Both the position numbers and the translations under genes were made by a program. The notes under the pieces are model-generated. The model was not told the origin of the DNA and did no database searches. It was given only the letters and a program-made list of their open reading frames with translations. Below, piece after piece: positions 34,858-42,910 of a DNA stretch of 64,000 bases. This stretch comes from Shinella yambaruensis (GTDB lineage Bacteria; Pseudomonadota; Alphaproteobacteria; Rhizobiales; Rhizobiaceae), in contig NZ_JALJCK010000003.1 of assembly GCF_022899355.1 (NCBI RefSeq), positions 62,001 through 126,000 of the forward strand. Reading direction: 5' to 3'. How positions within the stretch are numbered: the stretch's first letter is position 1; the number at the start of each line of letters is the position of its first letter.

Positions 34858-35940
34858 TCAATACCCCGATTTGATCTTCTCGAACTCCGCGATCATCTTC
34901 TGCCGCAACTCCGTCGGGATCGGCGCCTGGAACAGGGTGTTGGCGACGAAGGCGTCGACGTCCGCATAGCCCTTGTCGGCGAGGATCTTCGGATCGACGG
35001 CGGCCATGCCCTTGGCGTTGGAATGGCCGTAGCCCCAGCTCTCGACCATATAGGCCGCAATGCCCGGATCGGTGACGGCGTTGAGGTAGTCATAGGCAAG
35101 ATCTGCGCTGCCTTCGCCGCCCTTCAGCCGCGAATAGCCGCAGACCCAGGTGGACAGCCCCTCCTTGGTGTCCTTCTTGATGGCGACCGGCTGGCTTTCG
35201 GCCTGCAGCGTCGTCGCCGTCTCGTTCCAGGCCCAGGCGAGATCGACCTCGCCGCTCGCCAGCGCCTGGCTGAGGTCGGTATTGTCCGTCCAGTAGAGCC
35301 GCACGTTCTTGTGCACCTCGCGCAGGAAGGCGGAAGCCTCCTCGAACTGCGCGTCCGTCAGGCTCGCCCAGTCCTTGACGCCGATGGCAAGGCTCGCCAG
35401 CGCATAGGCATCGTCCACATTGTCGCCGATCGAGACACGGTCCTTGAACTTCGGATCGGCGAAGGCCCTGAGCGAGGCGATTTCTTCCGGCTTCACCGTG
35501 TCGGTACGGTAGGTCAGCACCGTGTTGCCCCATTCGAACGGCAGGAACCAGGCCGTGCCGTCGTCCGAGGTCATCAGGTTCTTCATGCCCTTGAAGGCCG
35601 GCAGGATATCGTTCCACGCGGCCAGCCTGGACGTGTCGAGCGGCTCGAGCAGCCCGGCCTCGCGCCATTTCACGATGCTCTGCGCGCAGGGATGCGCAAG
35701 ATCGGCCTTGAAGCCGGAGCGCAGTTTCTGGAAGGCCTCCTCCTCGTCGCCGAAGAACGAGAAATCCGGCGAGCCGCCGTGCTTTTCCGTGTAGGCGGGG
35801 TGGAAGGCGGGGTCCTCGTAGCCGGACCAGTCGAAGACGGTGAGCGTATCGGCGGCAAGGGCTGGAAGGGCGGTTCCGAGGGCGAGGAAGGCGGCCAATG
35901 CCGCTATCGTGGTGCGTTTGGCCTTGTCTTTGGTCTTCAT
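34858..35940 (-). CDS. PotD-like periplasmic substrate-binding protein
   Basis: Captures the substrate for the PotABC-like importer. It has 360 residues. The signal peptide TTIAALAAFLALGTALPALA is cleaved near ALA-AD. The mature protein starts TLTVFDWSGYEDPAF, which resembles polyamine-binding proteins (family start WxxY). Aromatic and acidic residues that could hold a cationic ligand are frequent (SFFGDEEEAF, FEWGNTVLTYRTD, AWAWNET). The gene is on the opposite strand to the three other importer genes and lies 28 bases after the BetI-like regulator gene, so it is probably co-transcribed with the regulator and methyltransferase genes. The ligand could be a polyamine, a betaine or a related cation. 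Confidence 0.9.
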   Translation of the reverse strand: MKTKDKAKRTTIAALAAFLALGTALPALAADTLTVFDWSGYEDPAFHPAYTEKHGGSPDFSFFGDEEEAFQKLRSGFKADLAHPCAQSIVKWREAGLLEPLDTSRLAAWNDILPAFKGMKNLMTSDDGTAWFLPFEWGNTVLTYRTDTVKPEEIASLRAFADPKFKDRVSIGDNVDDAYALASLAIGVKDWASLTDAQFEEASAFLREVHKNVRLYWTDNTDLSQALASGEVDLAWAWNETATTLQAESQPVAIKKDTKEGLSTWVCGYSRLKGGEGSADLAYDYLNAVTDPGIAAYMVESWGYGHSNAKGMAAVDPKILADKGYADVDAFVANTLFQAPIPTELRQKMIAEFEKIKSGY

Positions 35941-35968
35941 GCCGTACTCCTTCCCCGTTTCGGGTTCC

Positions 35969-36667
35969 CTATTGTGATTGTGGTCCTTGCAAGGTGAGAT
36001 GCTTCGGGAAGATCGCGACGACGAAGGCGATCGCCGCCTCCAGCGCCTTTTCCCGCGTGGTGCCGTCGCCCATCATCAGGCGCAGCCACAGGCCCTCCAG
36101 CATGGCGCAGAGCGAGAGCGCCATCGGCTCCGGCTCGTAGGCGTAATCGCCCTCCGCCTTCAGCGCGGCGCAGAGCGAGATCACGGTCTCCTGGTATTTC
36201 ACGTCGCGCGCGCCGCACAGCGCCTGGTAGGTCGGCCGGGACTTGGCCTCGCCCCAGAAGGCGCACCAGGCGGCAAGCTTGCGCTTGGTGCAGATCTTGC
36301 GGTCGAAATCCGCATGAACCAGTGCCCAGACGCGGCTCGCCGCATTCGGGCCGGCCTTTTCCAGCGCCGCGTTCCAATGGTCCGCATATTCCTCGGACAT
36401 GAACTGCAGCGTGGCGATAAGCAGGTTTTCCTTGCTCTCGAAATGGAAGTTGACGATGCCGCGCGAAAGGCCGGCGCCGTCCGCGACATCCGCGAGCGTC
36501 GTGTCGGAATAGCCGCGCCTTGCAAGCGAATCGATCGTCGCCTCGACGAGCTGCTGCCGCCGCGTCTCCTTGGAGGCCTTGCGCCCCCGCTTCTCGCCGT
36601 CGCCCGAGCCCTGTTCAGCCCCGCCTGCCCGCATCTTCACCGCCACCTTGCCTTTGGGATTGCGCAT
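35969..36667 (-). CDS. TetR regulator, BetI-like
   Basis: A 232-residue repressor. A basic, Gly-rich N-terminal extension (about 1-30) leads into a helix-turn-helix: RRQQLVEATIDSLARRGYSDTTLADVADGAGLSRGIVNFHFESKENLL. The GIVNFHFESK recognition block and the later KLAAWCAFWGEAKSRPTYQAL and LEGLWLRLMM blocks resemble BetI, the choline/betaine-responsive repressor. ATG 36667 follows the methyltransferase stop by 8 bases; ATG 36634 is an alternative with a better ribosome site. It is the obvious candidate to bind the three TGAATG(A/T)(A/T)C(A/G)TTCA operators, which I infer and have not shown. Confidence 0.87.
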   Translation of the reverse strand: MRNPKGKVAVKMRAGGAEQGSGDGEKRGRKASKETRRQQLVEATIDSLARRGYSDTTLADVADGAGLSRGIVNFHFESKENLLIATLQFMSEEYADHWNAALEKAGPNAASRVWALVHADFDRKICTKRKLAAWCAFWGEAKSRPTYQALCGARDVKYQETVISLCAALKAEGDYAYEPEPMALSLCAMLEGLWLRLMMGDGTTREKALEAAIAFVVAIFPKHLTLQGPQSQ

Positions 36668-36675
36668 CGTCACGG

Positions 36676-37494
36676 TCACGGGCGCACTCCCGCGGCCGGC
36701 CTGACGCCGCGCAGATGAGCCGGACAATGCTCCCCGCTGTCAAGAACCTTCTGCATGGCCGTCCAGGTGCGGATGTTTTTGGCGACATAGGCCTCGCCCA
36801 CCGCCGCCACCGCCTCGGCATGGAGCGGCCCTTGCAGCCGCGCCAGCTCGCCGCGCGCCACCTCGCGATACCAGGCATTGCGGCTCTCCACCGTGCCGTC
36901 GGCAAATCCCGCCGCCGCCATCGCCTCAAGGTAGCGGCGCGGCGAGGCCATGCCGAAGCTCAGCCCTTCGGCGGCGATGTAGTCCTGCATGTCCGGGCTC
37001 GGCGCGCCGTCATGGCCGATCAGCCAGTCGGACGCGGCCAGAACGCCGCCCGGCTTCAGCACGCGGAAAAGCTCGGCGAACAGCGCCTCCTTGTCCGGCA
37101 CGTGGATCATCGCATCCTTGGAGAAGACGACGTCGAACTCACTATCGTCGAACGGCAGGCGGCCCGGCGGGCTGGAGACGAAGCGCGCCACCGCGCAAAG
37201 CCCCGCACTTGCCGCAGCCGCCCGCGCCCGGTCGATGACCGGCTGCTCCACGTCGTAGCCGACGATCTCGGCCGGGCCGTGGGTCCTTGCGATATGCAGC
37301 GTGATGCCGCCTGCCCCGCAGCCGAAATCGAGGACGCGCCTGCCCTTCAAGTCGACGCCCGCAAGGACGCGATCGACCTCCGCCGGTCCGCCCGGCGAAA
37401 GATAGCCGTCGCCCCACAGGACCGCGAGGAAGCGGATCGCAGCCTCGTCATATTCCGGCTCCGCCGCCGCACCGTCCCTGCCCGTTGCCGTCAT
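36676..37494 (-). CDS. Class I SAM-dependent methyltransferase, N-methyltransferase-like
   Basis: A 272-residue methyltransferase. SAM motif I is VLDFGCGAGGITLHIA (about residues 55-70), an acidic residue follows at VGYDVEQP, and the post-motif FSKDAMIHVPDKEALFAELFRVLKPGG resembles the SRDTILHI/DKPALF block of phosphoethanolamine and glycine/sarcosine N-methyltransferases. The start is ATG 37494 or GTG 37506, both close to GGAGG. It is divergent from the first FAD oxidoreductase across shared operator site 3, and is followed by the regulator and binding-protein genes. A methyltransferase inside a demethylation-type island is unexpected; it may recycle or detoxify a methylated product, or modify an intermediate. 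Confidence 0.85.
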   Translation of the reverse strand: MTATGRDGAAAEPEYDEAAIRFLAVLWGDGYLSPGGPAEVDRVLAGVDLKGRRVLDFGCGAGGITLHIARTHGPAEIVGYDVEQPVIDRARAAAASAGLCAVARFVSSPPGRLPFDDSEFDVVFSKDAMIHVPDKEALFAELFRVLKPGGVLAASDWLIGHDGAPSPDMQDYIAAEGLSFGMASPRRYLEAMAAAGFADGTVESRNAWYREVARGELARLQGPLHAEAVAAVGEAYVAKNIRTWTAMQKVLDSGEHCPAHLRGVRPAAGVRP

Positions 37495-37581
37495 GGCCTC
37501 CGTCACCCTTCGGCCGCATGGCCGGCGCGCTTTTTCCCTGGCCGAAATTCTAGCGCATAATCAGGCGATTGCAAGATACTT

Positions 37582-37599
37582 GCTGAATGATCATTCAGA
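37582..37599. promoter_or_regulatory. Shared operator site 3, methyltransferase/FAD oxidoreductase divergent promoter
   Basis: TGAATGATCATTCA at 37584-37597 is a perfect 14-base palindrome and extends to CTGAATG...CATTCAG. It lies 61 bases before the oxidoreductase ATG and about 90 before the methyltransferase start codon, so it can serve both directions. It matches sites 1 and 2 at all fixed positions. Confidence 0.78.
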
Positions 37600-37657
37600 A
37601 TATCTGGACAACATTTTGCTTTTGATGCAGCTTTTAGAAACAAGGGAGACATCAAAA

Positions 37658-39277
37658 ATGCAAAAGTACGATGCCCTGATCGTCGGCGGCGGCCATAACG
37701 GGCTCGTCGCCGCCTGCTATCTCCAGCGCTCCGGCCTGAACGTCGCGGTGCTCGAAAAGAACGGCTGGGTCGGCGGGGCGGCGACGAGCCGCGAGCTGAC
37801 CCCGGGCTTCCTCTACTCCAACTGTTCCTATGTCTGCTCCCTCTTCCGGCCGGAGATCATGCGCGACCTGGAACTGCCGAAACACGGCCTCCAGGTCATC
37901 GCCTACGAGGGCGGCGCGGTCTTCACCCGCGACGGCGACTACCTCGCCTCCTACCGCGACCACGACAGCCACCGCCGCGAATTCGCGCGCTATTCGAAGC
38001 GCGACGCCGAGGCCTACGAGCGCTACGCCCGCGACGTGACGCGCCAGTGCCGCTTCATCCAGCCGCTCCTGATGCGCACGGCGCCCGACCCCTTCGGTTT
38101 TCGCCCGCGCGACCTCTCCGAATTCCTCTATCTCGCCAGAAAGTTCGGCGAATTCAGCCCGCAGGAAATGGCCGAGACGCTGCGCTTCTGGACCATGTCG
38201 ATCTCCGATTTCCTCGACGAATATTTCGAGACCGACGTCATCAAGGCCTATCTCGCGCTCTCGGGCATCATCGGCACCGCGCTCGGCCCCATGTCGCCCG
38301 GCACCGCCTATGTCCTGCTGCACCACTATATGGGCGAGGTAGACGGCTCCGTCGGCGCCTGGGGCTATGCGCGCGGCGGCATGGGCGCGGTGACGCAGGC
38401 GCTCGCCCGCTCCTTCGAGGCTTCCGGCGGCACCATCCGCACCGATGCCGAGGTCTCGAAAATCCTCACCCGCGGCGGCAGGACCACCGGCGTCGTGCTC
38501 GCCAATGGCGACGAAGTCAGCGCCCGCCTCGTCGTCTCGAATGCCGACGTGAAGCGCACCTTCCTCAAGCTCGTCGACGAGGACACGCTGCCCGGCGACT
38601 TCGTCCACCGGGTCAGGCATTTCAAGATGCGCGGCTCCTCCGGCAAGGTGAACATCGCGCTCGACAGCCTGCCGGCGTTCCCGGCTTTGCCGGAAGGCTC
38701 CTCCTGCATACGCGGCGACATGCATTTCACCGATTCGATCGAGCGCATGGAACGCGCCTATGACGACTGGAAGGCGGGCCGCTGGTCGGCCGATCCCTTC
38801 CTCGACATGGTGATCCCGACGACGCTCGACCCGACCATGGCCTCGCCGGGAAAGCACTTCATGAGCTGCTTCGTGCAGTACTGCCCGCCGAAGCTTCAGG
38901 GCCGCGACTGGACGGATGCCGACCGCGACGCCTTCGCCGAGACGGTGATCGGCCAGATCGCCGATTATTCGCCGGGCTTCCGCGAACGCATCGTGCATAT
39001 GGAGGTGCGCACGCCGCGCGAGATCGAGAACGAGGTGGGCCTGACGGAGGGCAACATTTTCCAGGGCGAGCTCACCTTCGACCAGTTGCTCTTCAACCGG
39101 CCGGTGCCCGGCTACGCCCAGTACCGCAGCCCGATATCCGGCCTCTACATGTGCGGCTCCTCCACCCATCCGGGCGGCGGGGTGATGGGCGCGCCCGGCC
39201 GCAACGCCGCCGCCGAGATCCTGCGCGACCTGAAGCGTTCCCCCGAACAGATGAGCAAAGCCCATGACGTCATTTGA
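37658..39277 (+). CDS. CrtI-like FAD-dependent oxidoreductase 1
   Basis: A 539-residue amine oxidase/phytoene dehydrogenase-type flavoprotein. The N-terminal Rossmann motif is YDALIVGGGHNGLVAACYL with VAVLEKNGWVGGAATS, and the C-terminal FAD block PISGLYMCGSSTHPGGGVMGAPGRNAA matches the family. The start ATG 37658 follows AGGGAGA at proper spacing. The stop overlaps the next gene by 14 bases, so translation is probably coupled. Family members oxidise amines or unsaturated chains; the neighbourhood (aminotransferase, PotD-like protein) suggests an amine or its ylidene intermediate, but the substrate is not readable from sequence. Confidence 0.9.
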   Translation: MQKYDALIVGGGHNGLVAACYLQRSGLNVAVLEKNGWVGGAATSRELTPGFLYSNCSYVCSLFRPEIMRDLELPKHGLQVIAYEGGAVFTRDGDYLASYRDHDSHRREFARYSKRDAEAYERYARDVTRQCRFIQPLLMRTAPDPFGFRPRDLSEFLYLARKFGEFSPQEMAETLRFWTMSISDFLDEYFETDVIKAYLALSGIIGTALGPMSPGTAYVLLHHYMGEVDGSVGAWGYARGGMGAVTQALARSFEASGGTIRTDAEVSKILTRGGRTTGVVLANGDEVSARLVVSNADVKRTFLKLVDEDTLPGDFVHRVRHFKMRGSSGKVNIALDSLPAFPALPEGSSCIRGDMHFTDSIERMERAYDDWKAGRWSADPFLDMVIPTTLDPTMASPGKHFMSCFVQYCPPKLQGRDWTDADRDAFAETVIGQIADYSPGFRERIVHMEVRTPREIENEVGLTEGNIFQGELTFDQLLFNRPVPGYAQYRSPISGLYMCGSSTHPGGGVMGAPGRNAAAEILRDLKRSPEQMSKAHDVI

Positions 39278-40820
39278 TGCCATCGTGATCGGCGCCGGCC
39301 ACAACGGCCTTGCCGCCGCCACCCGCCTCGCCAGGGGCGGCCGCAGGGTCCTGGTGCTGGAAGCGGCGAACGAGCCGGGCGGGGCGACGCGCGGCCGCGA
39401 GTTCGCGCCCGGCTTCCGCTCCGCCGGCCTCGCCCATCTCGTCAACCGGCTCGATGCGGACGTGGCGCGCGACATCGGCCTCGACCTTGCCGGCGCCGAT
39501 ACCTTGCTGCCGACCACGGTTCTCGACGGCTCGGGAAAGGCCGCCGTGCTGCACGGCGCCTATGGCGAGCGCATCGACGGCGTCTCACCCGGGGAAGCGG
39601 ACGCCTTCGCGGCCCTGCGCAGGAAGCTGGTCTTCCAGGCGGGCATCCTGAAGCGGTTCCTCCGCCGCCCGCCGCCGCAGATCGGCGCGCTCTCGCTCGG
39701 CGACCTCTCCACCTTCGCCGCTACCGGCTTCGGCCTCATCCGCAAGGGGCGCGGCGAGGGCCGCGATTTCCTGCGCATGCTGCTGATGAACGTCGCCGAC
39801 GTCGCCGACGAATATCTTTCGGACGACCGGCTGAAGGGCCTCCTCGCCTTCGATGCGACGCTCGGCATCCATCTCGGCCCCCGCTCGCCGACCTCCCTGC
39901 TCGGCCTCTACTATCGCCTGACCGGCGAGGTCGCGGGCAAGGCCGGCGGCCAGTTCGTGCCGGCAGGCGGCATGGCGCGCGTCGCGCCCGCCTTCCTGCG
40001 CGCCGCCGAAAAGGCCGGCGTCACCCTGCGCTGCGGCACGTCCGTCGGCCGCATCCTCGCCGATCGCGGCCGGGCGAGCGGCGTGGTTCTCGGCGACGGC
40101 ACGGAGATCGTTGCCCCCGTCATCGTCTCGGCTATCCACCCGCAGACGACCTTCCTCCGCCTCGTCGATCCCGCCGAAAGCGGCACCGGTTTCGTGCGCT
40201 CGGTGAAGAACGTGCGCAGCCACGGCAATGTCGCCAAGCTCGACCTCGCGCTCGACCGCATCCCGAACTTCACCGGCCTGCCGGCGGAAGCCCGCGGCGG
40301 GCGCATCGTGCTGGTGCGCTCGATGGAGCAGGTCGAGGAGGCCTTCAACCCGGCGAAGTACGGCGAATTCTCCAGCGACCCCGTCATGGAGGTGACATTG
40401 CCGAGCCTTGCCGACCCGTCATTGGCGCCCAGCGGCGGCTGCACAGTGTCGGCACTCGTGCAATATGCGCCCTACCGCCTCAAGGCGGGCTGGGAGAGCG
40501 GCAAGCCGGCCTTCCTCAGGATCGTGCTCGACACGCTGGAACGCCATGCGCCTGGCCTCGGAAAGTCCGTGGTCGCGGCCAGCCTGATGACGCCGGTCGA
40601 TATCGAGACGGAATACAACCTGCCGGGCGGCCATTGGCATCACGGCGAATTGCAGGCCGACCAGCTGCTCGTCAACCGGCCGACCGGCGCCGCCTCCGGT
40701 TACCGCACGCCCATCGAAGGCCTTTATCTCGCGAGCGCCGGGGCGCATCCGGGCGGCGGCATTTCCGGCCTGCCGGGCTGGAACGCGGCCCGCCACATCC
40801 TTTCGGGAGCGAGCGCATGA
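39264..40820 (+). CDS. CrtI-like FAD-dependent oxidoreductase 2
   Basis: A second flavoprotein of the same family, 518 residues: FDAIVIGAGHNGLAAATRLARGG with VLVLEAANEPGGATRG, and a C-terminal PIEGLYLASAGAHPGGGISGLPGWNAA. It shares only patchy identity with oxidoreductase 1, so the pair is not a very recent duplication. It overlaps the upstream gene by 14 bases and the downstream GcvT-like gene by four bases (ATGA), a tight operon. Two related flavoproteins in series suggest two successive oxidations or a heteromeric enzyme. Confidence 0.9.
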   Translation: MTSFDAIVIGAGHNGLAAATRLARGGRRVLVLEAANEPGGATRGREFAPGFRSAGLAHLVNRLDADVARDIGLDLAGADTLLPTTVLDGSGKAAVLHGAYGERIDGVSPGEADAFAALRRKLVFQAGILKRFLRRPPPQIGALSLGDLSTFAATGFGLIRKGRGEGRDFLRMLLMNVADVADEYLSDDRLKGLLAFDATLGIHLGPRSPTSLLGLYYRLTGEVAGKAGGQFVPAGGMARVAPAFLRAAEKAGVTLRCGTSVGRILADRGRASGVVLGDGTEIVAPVIVSAIHPQTTFLRLVDPAESGTGFVRSVKNVRSHGNVAKLDLALDRIPNFTGLPAEARGGRIVLVRSMEQVEEAFNPAKYGEFSSDPVMEVTLPSLADPSLAPSGGCTVSALVQYAPYRLKAGWESGKPAFLRIVLDTLERHAPGLGKSVVAASLMTPVDIETEYNLPGGHWHHGELQADQLLVNRPTGAASGYRTPIEGLYLASAGAHPGGGISGLPGWNAARHILSGASA

Positions 40821-42049
40821 ACGCCATGACGAAATCCGCCGCGGAGCTGCGCCGCGCCGCCCGCAACCATATCCTCGCGCCGCGGCTCGAAAGCCCGTTC
40901 CATGATCGTCTGATGGCGCTGAGCGAGGTCAACGACTGGTACAACTGGGCGGGCTACAAGGCGCCGCATGCGCTGTTCGACGGCGAACTCGAATATTTCG
41001 CCATCCGCTCCACCGCCGCCCTCTTCGACATCTCGCCGATGGTGAAGTACCGCATCGCCGGCCCGGACGCCGAGCGCTACCTCAACCGGCTGACCCTACG
41101 CGACGTGCGCAAGCTCGGCGTGAACCGCGTGCACTACACCGCCTGGTGCGACGACCACGGCCATGTGCTGGACGACGGCACGCTCTTCCGCCTCGGCAAG
41201 AACGAATTCCGCCTCTGCTGCCAGGAACGCCACCTGCCCTGGCTCCTCGACAGCGCCTTCGGCTTTGCGGTCGACATCCACGAGGAGACGGAGGAGATCG
41301 CCGGCCTCGCCCTGCAGGGGCCGACGAGCTACGCGGTGCTGCGCGATGCCGGGTTTGCCGGTGTTGAGCAATTGAAACCCTTCCATATAGGCGCCTTCCC
41401 GCATGAGGACGGCGACGTGACCATATCGCGCACCGGCTTCACCGGCGATCTCGGCTACGAACTCTTCGTGCCCCGCGCCAGGGCGCTTTCCTTGTGGGAC
41501 CGGGTGTGGCGCGCCGGCGCGCCGCACACGATCCGCGCCATCGGCTACGGCGCGCTCAACCAGGCGCGCATCGAGGCCGGCTTCATCGTCGCCAATACGG
41601 ATTTCGTCACCGCCGAGGGGGCGCTGCGCGCCGACCGGGTGCGCATGCCGGACGAGATCGGCCTCGACTGGCTGGTCGATCCGGACAAGCCGAATTTCAA
41701 CGGGCGCCGGGCGATCCTCGACGCGCGGCGGAATCAATCTCTCAAGCACATCCTCGTCGGCCTTGAAATCGAAGGGAATATTCCCGCCGAGCATGCCATC
41801 GTCTATCATCGGCAAAAGCACGAGGCGGGCCTCGTCACCGCCGCGATCTGGTCGCCGACGGCCAAGCGCAACATCGCCATCGCCAGCCTCGAACGGCCCT
41901 ACGGATCGAAGTTCACGGAGGACCTTTGGGTGGAGATCTATGCGATGCGGGAGCTGAAATACCAGAAGCTGATGAAACGGGCGAAGATCGTGCCGCGCCC
42001 CTTCGTCAGGCTCGCCCGACGCACAGCAAGCCCGCCGGGCCTCACCTGA
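40817..42049 (+). CDS. GcvT-like aminomethyl/demethylase family protein
   Basis: A 410-residue member of the GcvT/DmdA/sarcosine oxidase folate-binding family. It starts MNAMTKSAAELRRAARNHIL; the central ISPMVKYRIAGPDAERYLNRLTLRDV, LALQGPTSYAVLRDAGF and ISRTGFTGDLGYELFVP blocks are family hallmarks for tetrahydrofolate binding. Length is near that of DmdA and larger than GcvT. It would move a methyl or methylene group to tetrahydrofolate, fitting the breakdown of a methylated substrate. The gene overlaps the upstream stop by four bases and is followed after one base by a small gene. No H-protein or P-protein gene is nearby, so this is not the glycine cleavage system. Confidence 0.9.
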   Translation: MNAMTKSAAELRRAARNHILAPRLESPFHDRLMALSEVNDWYNWAGYKAPHALFDGELEYFAIRSTAALFDISPMVKYRIAGPDAERYLNRLTLRDVRKLGVNRVHYTAWCDDHGHVLDDGTLFRLGKNEFRLCCQERHLPWLLDSAFGFAVDIHEETEEIAGLALQGPTSYAVLRDAGFAGVEQLKPFHIGAFPHEDGDVTISRTGFTGDLGYELFVPRARALSLWDRVWRAGAPHTIRAIGYGALNQARIEAGFIVANTDFVTAEGALRADRVRMPDEIGLDWLVDPDKPNFNGRRAILDARRNQSLKHILVGLEIEGNIPAEHAIVYHRQKHEAGLVTAAIWSPTAKRNIAIASLERPYGSKFTEDLWVEIYAMRELKYQKLMKRAKIVPRPFVRLARRTASPPGLT

Positions 42050-42050
42050 C

Positions 42051-42308
42051 ATGGACGAGGAGACCCGCCGCAACTGGGAGATCATCGCCATGCCGCCCGG
42101 CGCCGAATGGTCCGGGCGCGCGCGCTATGCGGCGGCCATGTATTTCTGCCAGCGCGGCGAGATGGCGCCGGAGGTGCTGGAGGTCTACCGCATCTGTTCG
42201 CGGCTCGATGCGGAGGACCCGGTTTCCGTGCTGCGGCGCTGGAAGATCGGCGGCGAGTGGATCGAACGGCTCGAGGCCTATCGCGCCGAGGGGGCGTGCG
42301 AGGAATAG
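42051..42308 (+). CDS. Small acidic protein at the end of the FAD/GcvT operon
   Basis: An 85-residue protein that I do not recognise. ATG is one base after the GcvT-like stop, which implies translational coupling and makes the frame credible despite its small size. It contains Trp, Arg and Glu in a likely helical arrangement (GRARYAAAMYFCQRGEMAPEVLEVYRICSRLDAEDPVSVLRRW). The 3' end overlaps the convergent TetR gene by 31 bases. No signal peptide or membrane segment. It may be a small partner of one of the flavoproteins or of the GcvT-like protein. Confidence 0.65.
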   Translation: MDEETRRNWEIIAMPPGAEWSGRARYAAAMYFCQRGEMAPEVLEVYRICSRLDAEDPVSVLRRWKIGGEWIERLEAYRAEGACEE

Positions 42309-42904
42309 GTCGCGAACAGGCGGCGGAGGGCATCCCTGCCTTCGCTGGCGATATCGAACCTGCGGCCGAACAGCAGCCATTCCGAGCACAGGCCCTTGAT
42401 GACCCAGCGCAGCATGGAGGCCGCCGAGCGCGGCGTCCAGCAGGCGCAGAGTTTTCCCTGTTTCTCCGCCTTGGCGAAGGCGGCTTCCAGCGCCTGCATG
42501 TGCTCGTCGTCGAGATCGTTCTGCCGCTCGGAGATCGCGGAAAATTCGCCGGACGTATCGCAGCGCAGGAGGATCGACAGGATGCGCTGGCGGTGCTCGT
42601 CGGTGGCGAGCAGTTCGAGCCATTCGCGGCCGACCCGTTCGAGCACCGCGAAGACATCGGCGTTTTCGGCTTCCAGCTCGCGGGCGATCAGGTCCTCCTG
42701 CGGCATGGGCAGCGAATTGTAGAGCTCCAGCACGAGATCCGCCCGGTTGGCGAAGTGCCAGTAGATGGCGCCGCGGGTGACCCCCGCGGCACGCGCCACA
42801 TCCTCCATGGAGGCATGGGCGACACCTTTTTCGTAGAAGACCTTTTCTGCCGCCAGCAGGATCTGCTGGCGGGTTTCCTTGGCCTCTGCCTTGGTCCGGC
42901 GCAT
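42278..42904 (-). CDS. TetR/AcrR-family regulator at the distal end of an efflux operon
   Basis: A 208-residue repressor close to AcrR/TtgR in pattern: TRQQILLAAEKVFYEKGVAHASMEDVARAAGVTRGAIYWHFANRADLV (helix-turn-helix, about 10-60). ATG lies 6 bases after the permease stop, so it is transcribed with the adaptor and permease genes. This differs from the usual divergent acrR position. Its probable operator is the dyad at 47429-47452 upstream of the adaptor, giving negative autoregulation of the whole operon. Confidence 0.9.
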   Translation of the reverse strand: MRRTKAEAKETRQQILLAAEKVFYEKGVAHASMEDVARAAGVTRGAIYWHFANRADLVLELYNSLPMPQEDLIARELEAENADVFAVLERVGREWLELLATDEHRQRILSILLRCDTSGEFSAISERQNDLDDEHMQALEAAFAKAEKQGKLCACWTPRSAASMLRWVIKGLCSEWLLFGRRFDIASEGRDALRRLFATYSSHAPSAR

Positions 42905-42910
42905 GGCGGC

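Noticed and set aside
28712-42308. Possibility that the catabolic island is a recently acquired mobile element
   Set aside because: No integrase, transposase, tRNA border or visible change in base composition or codon use was found.
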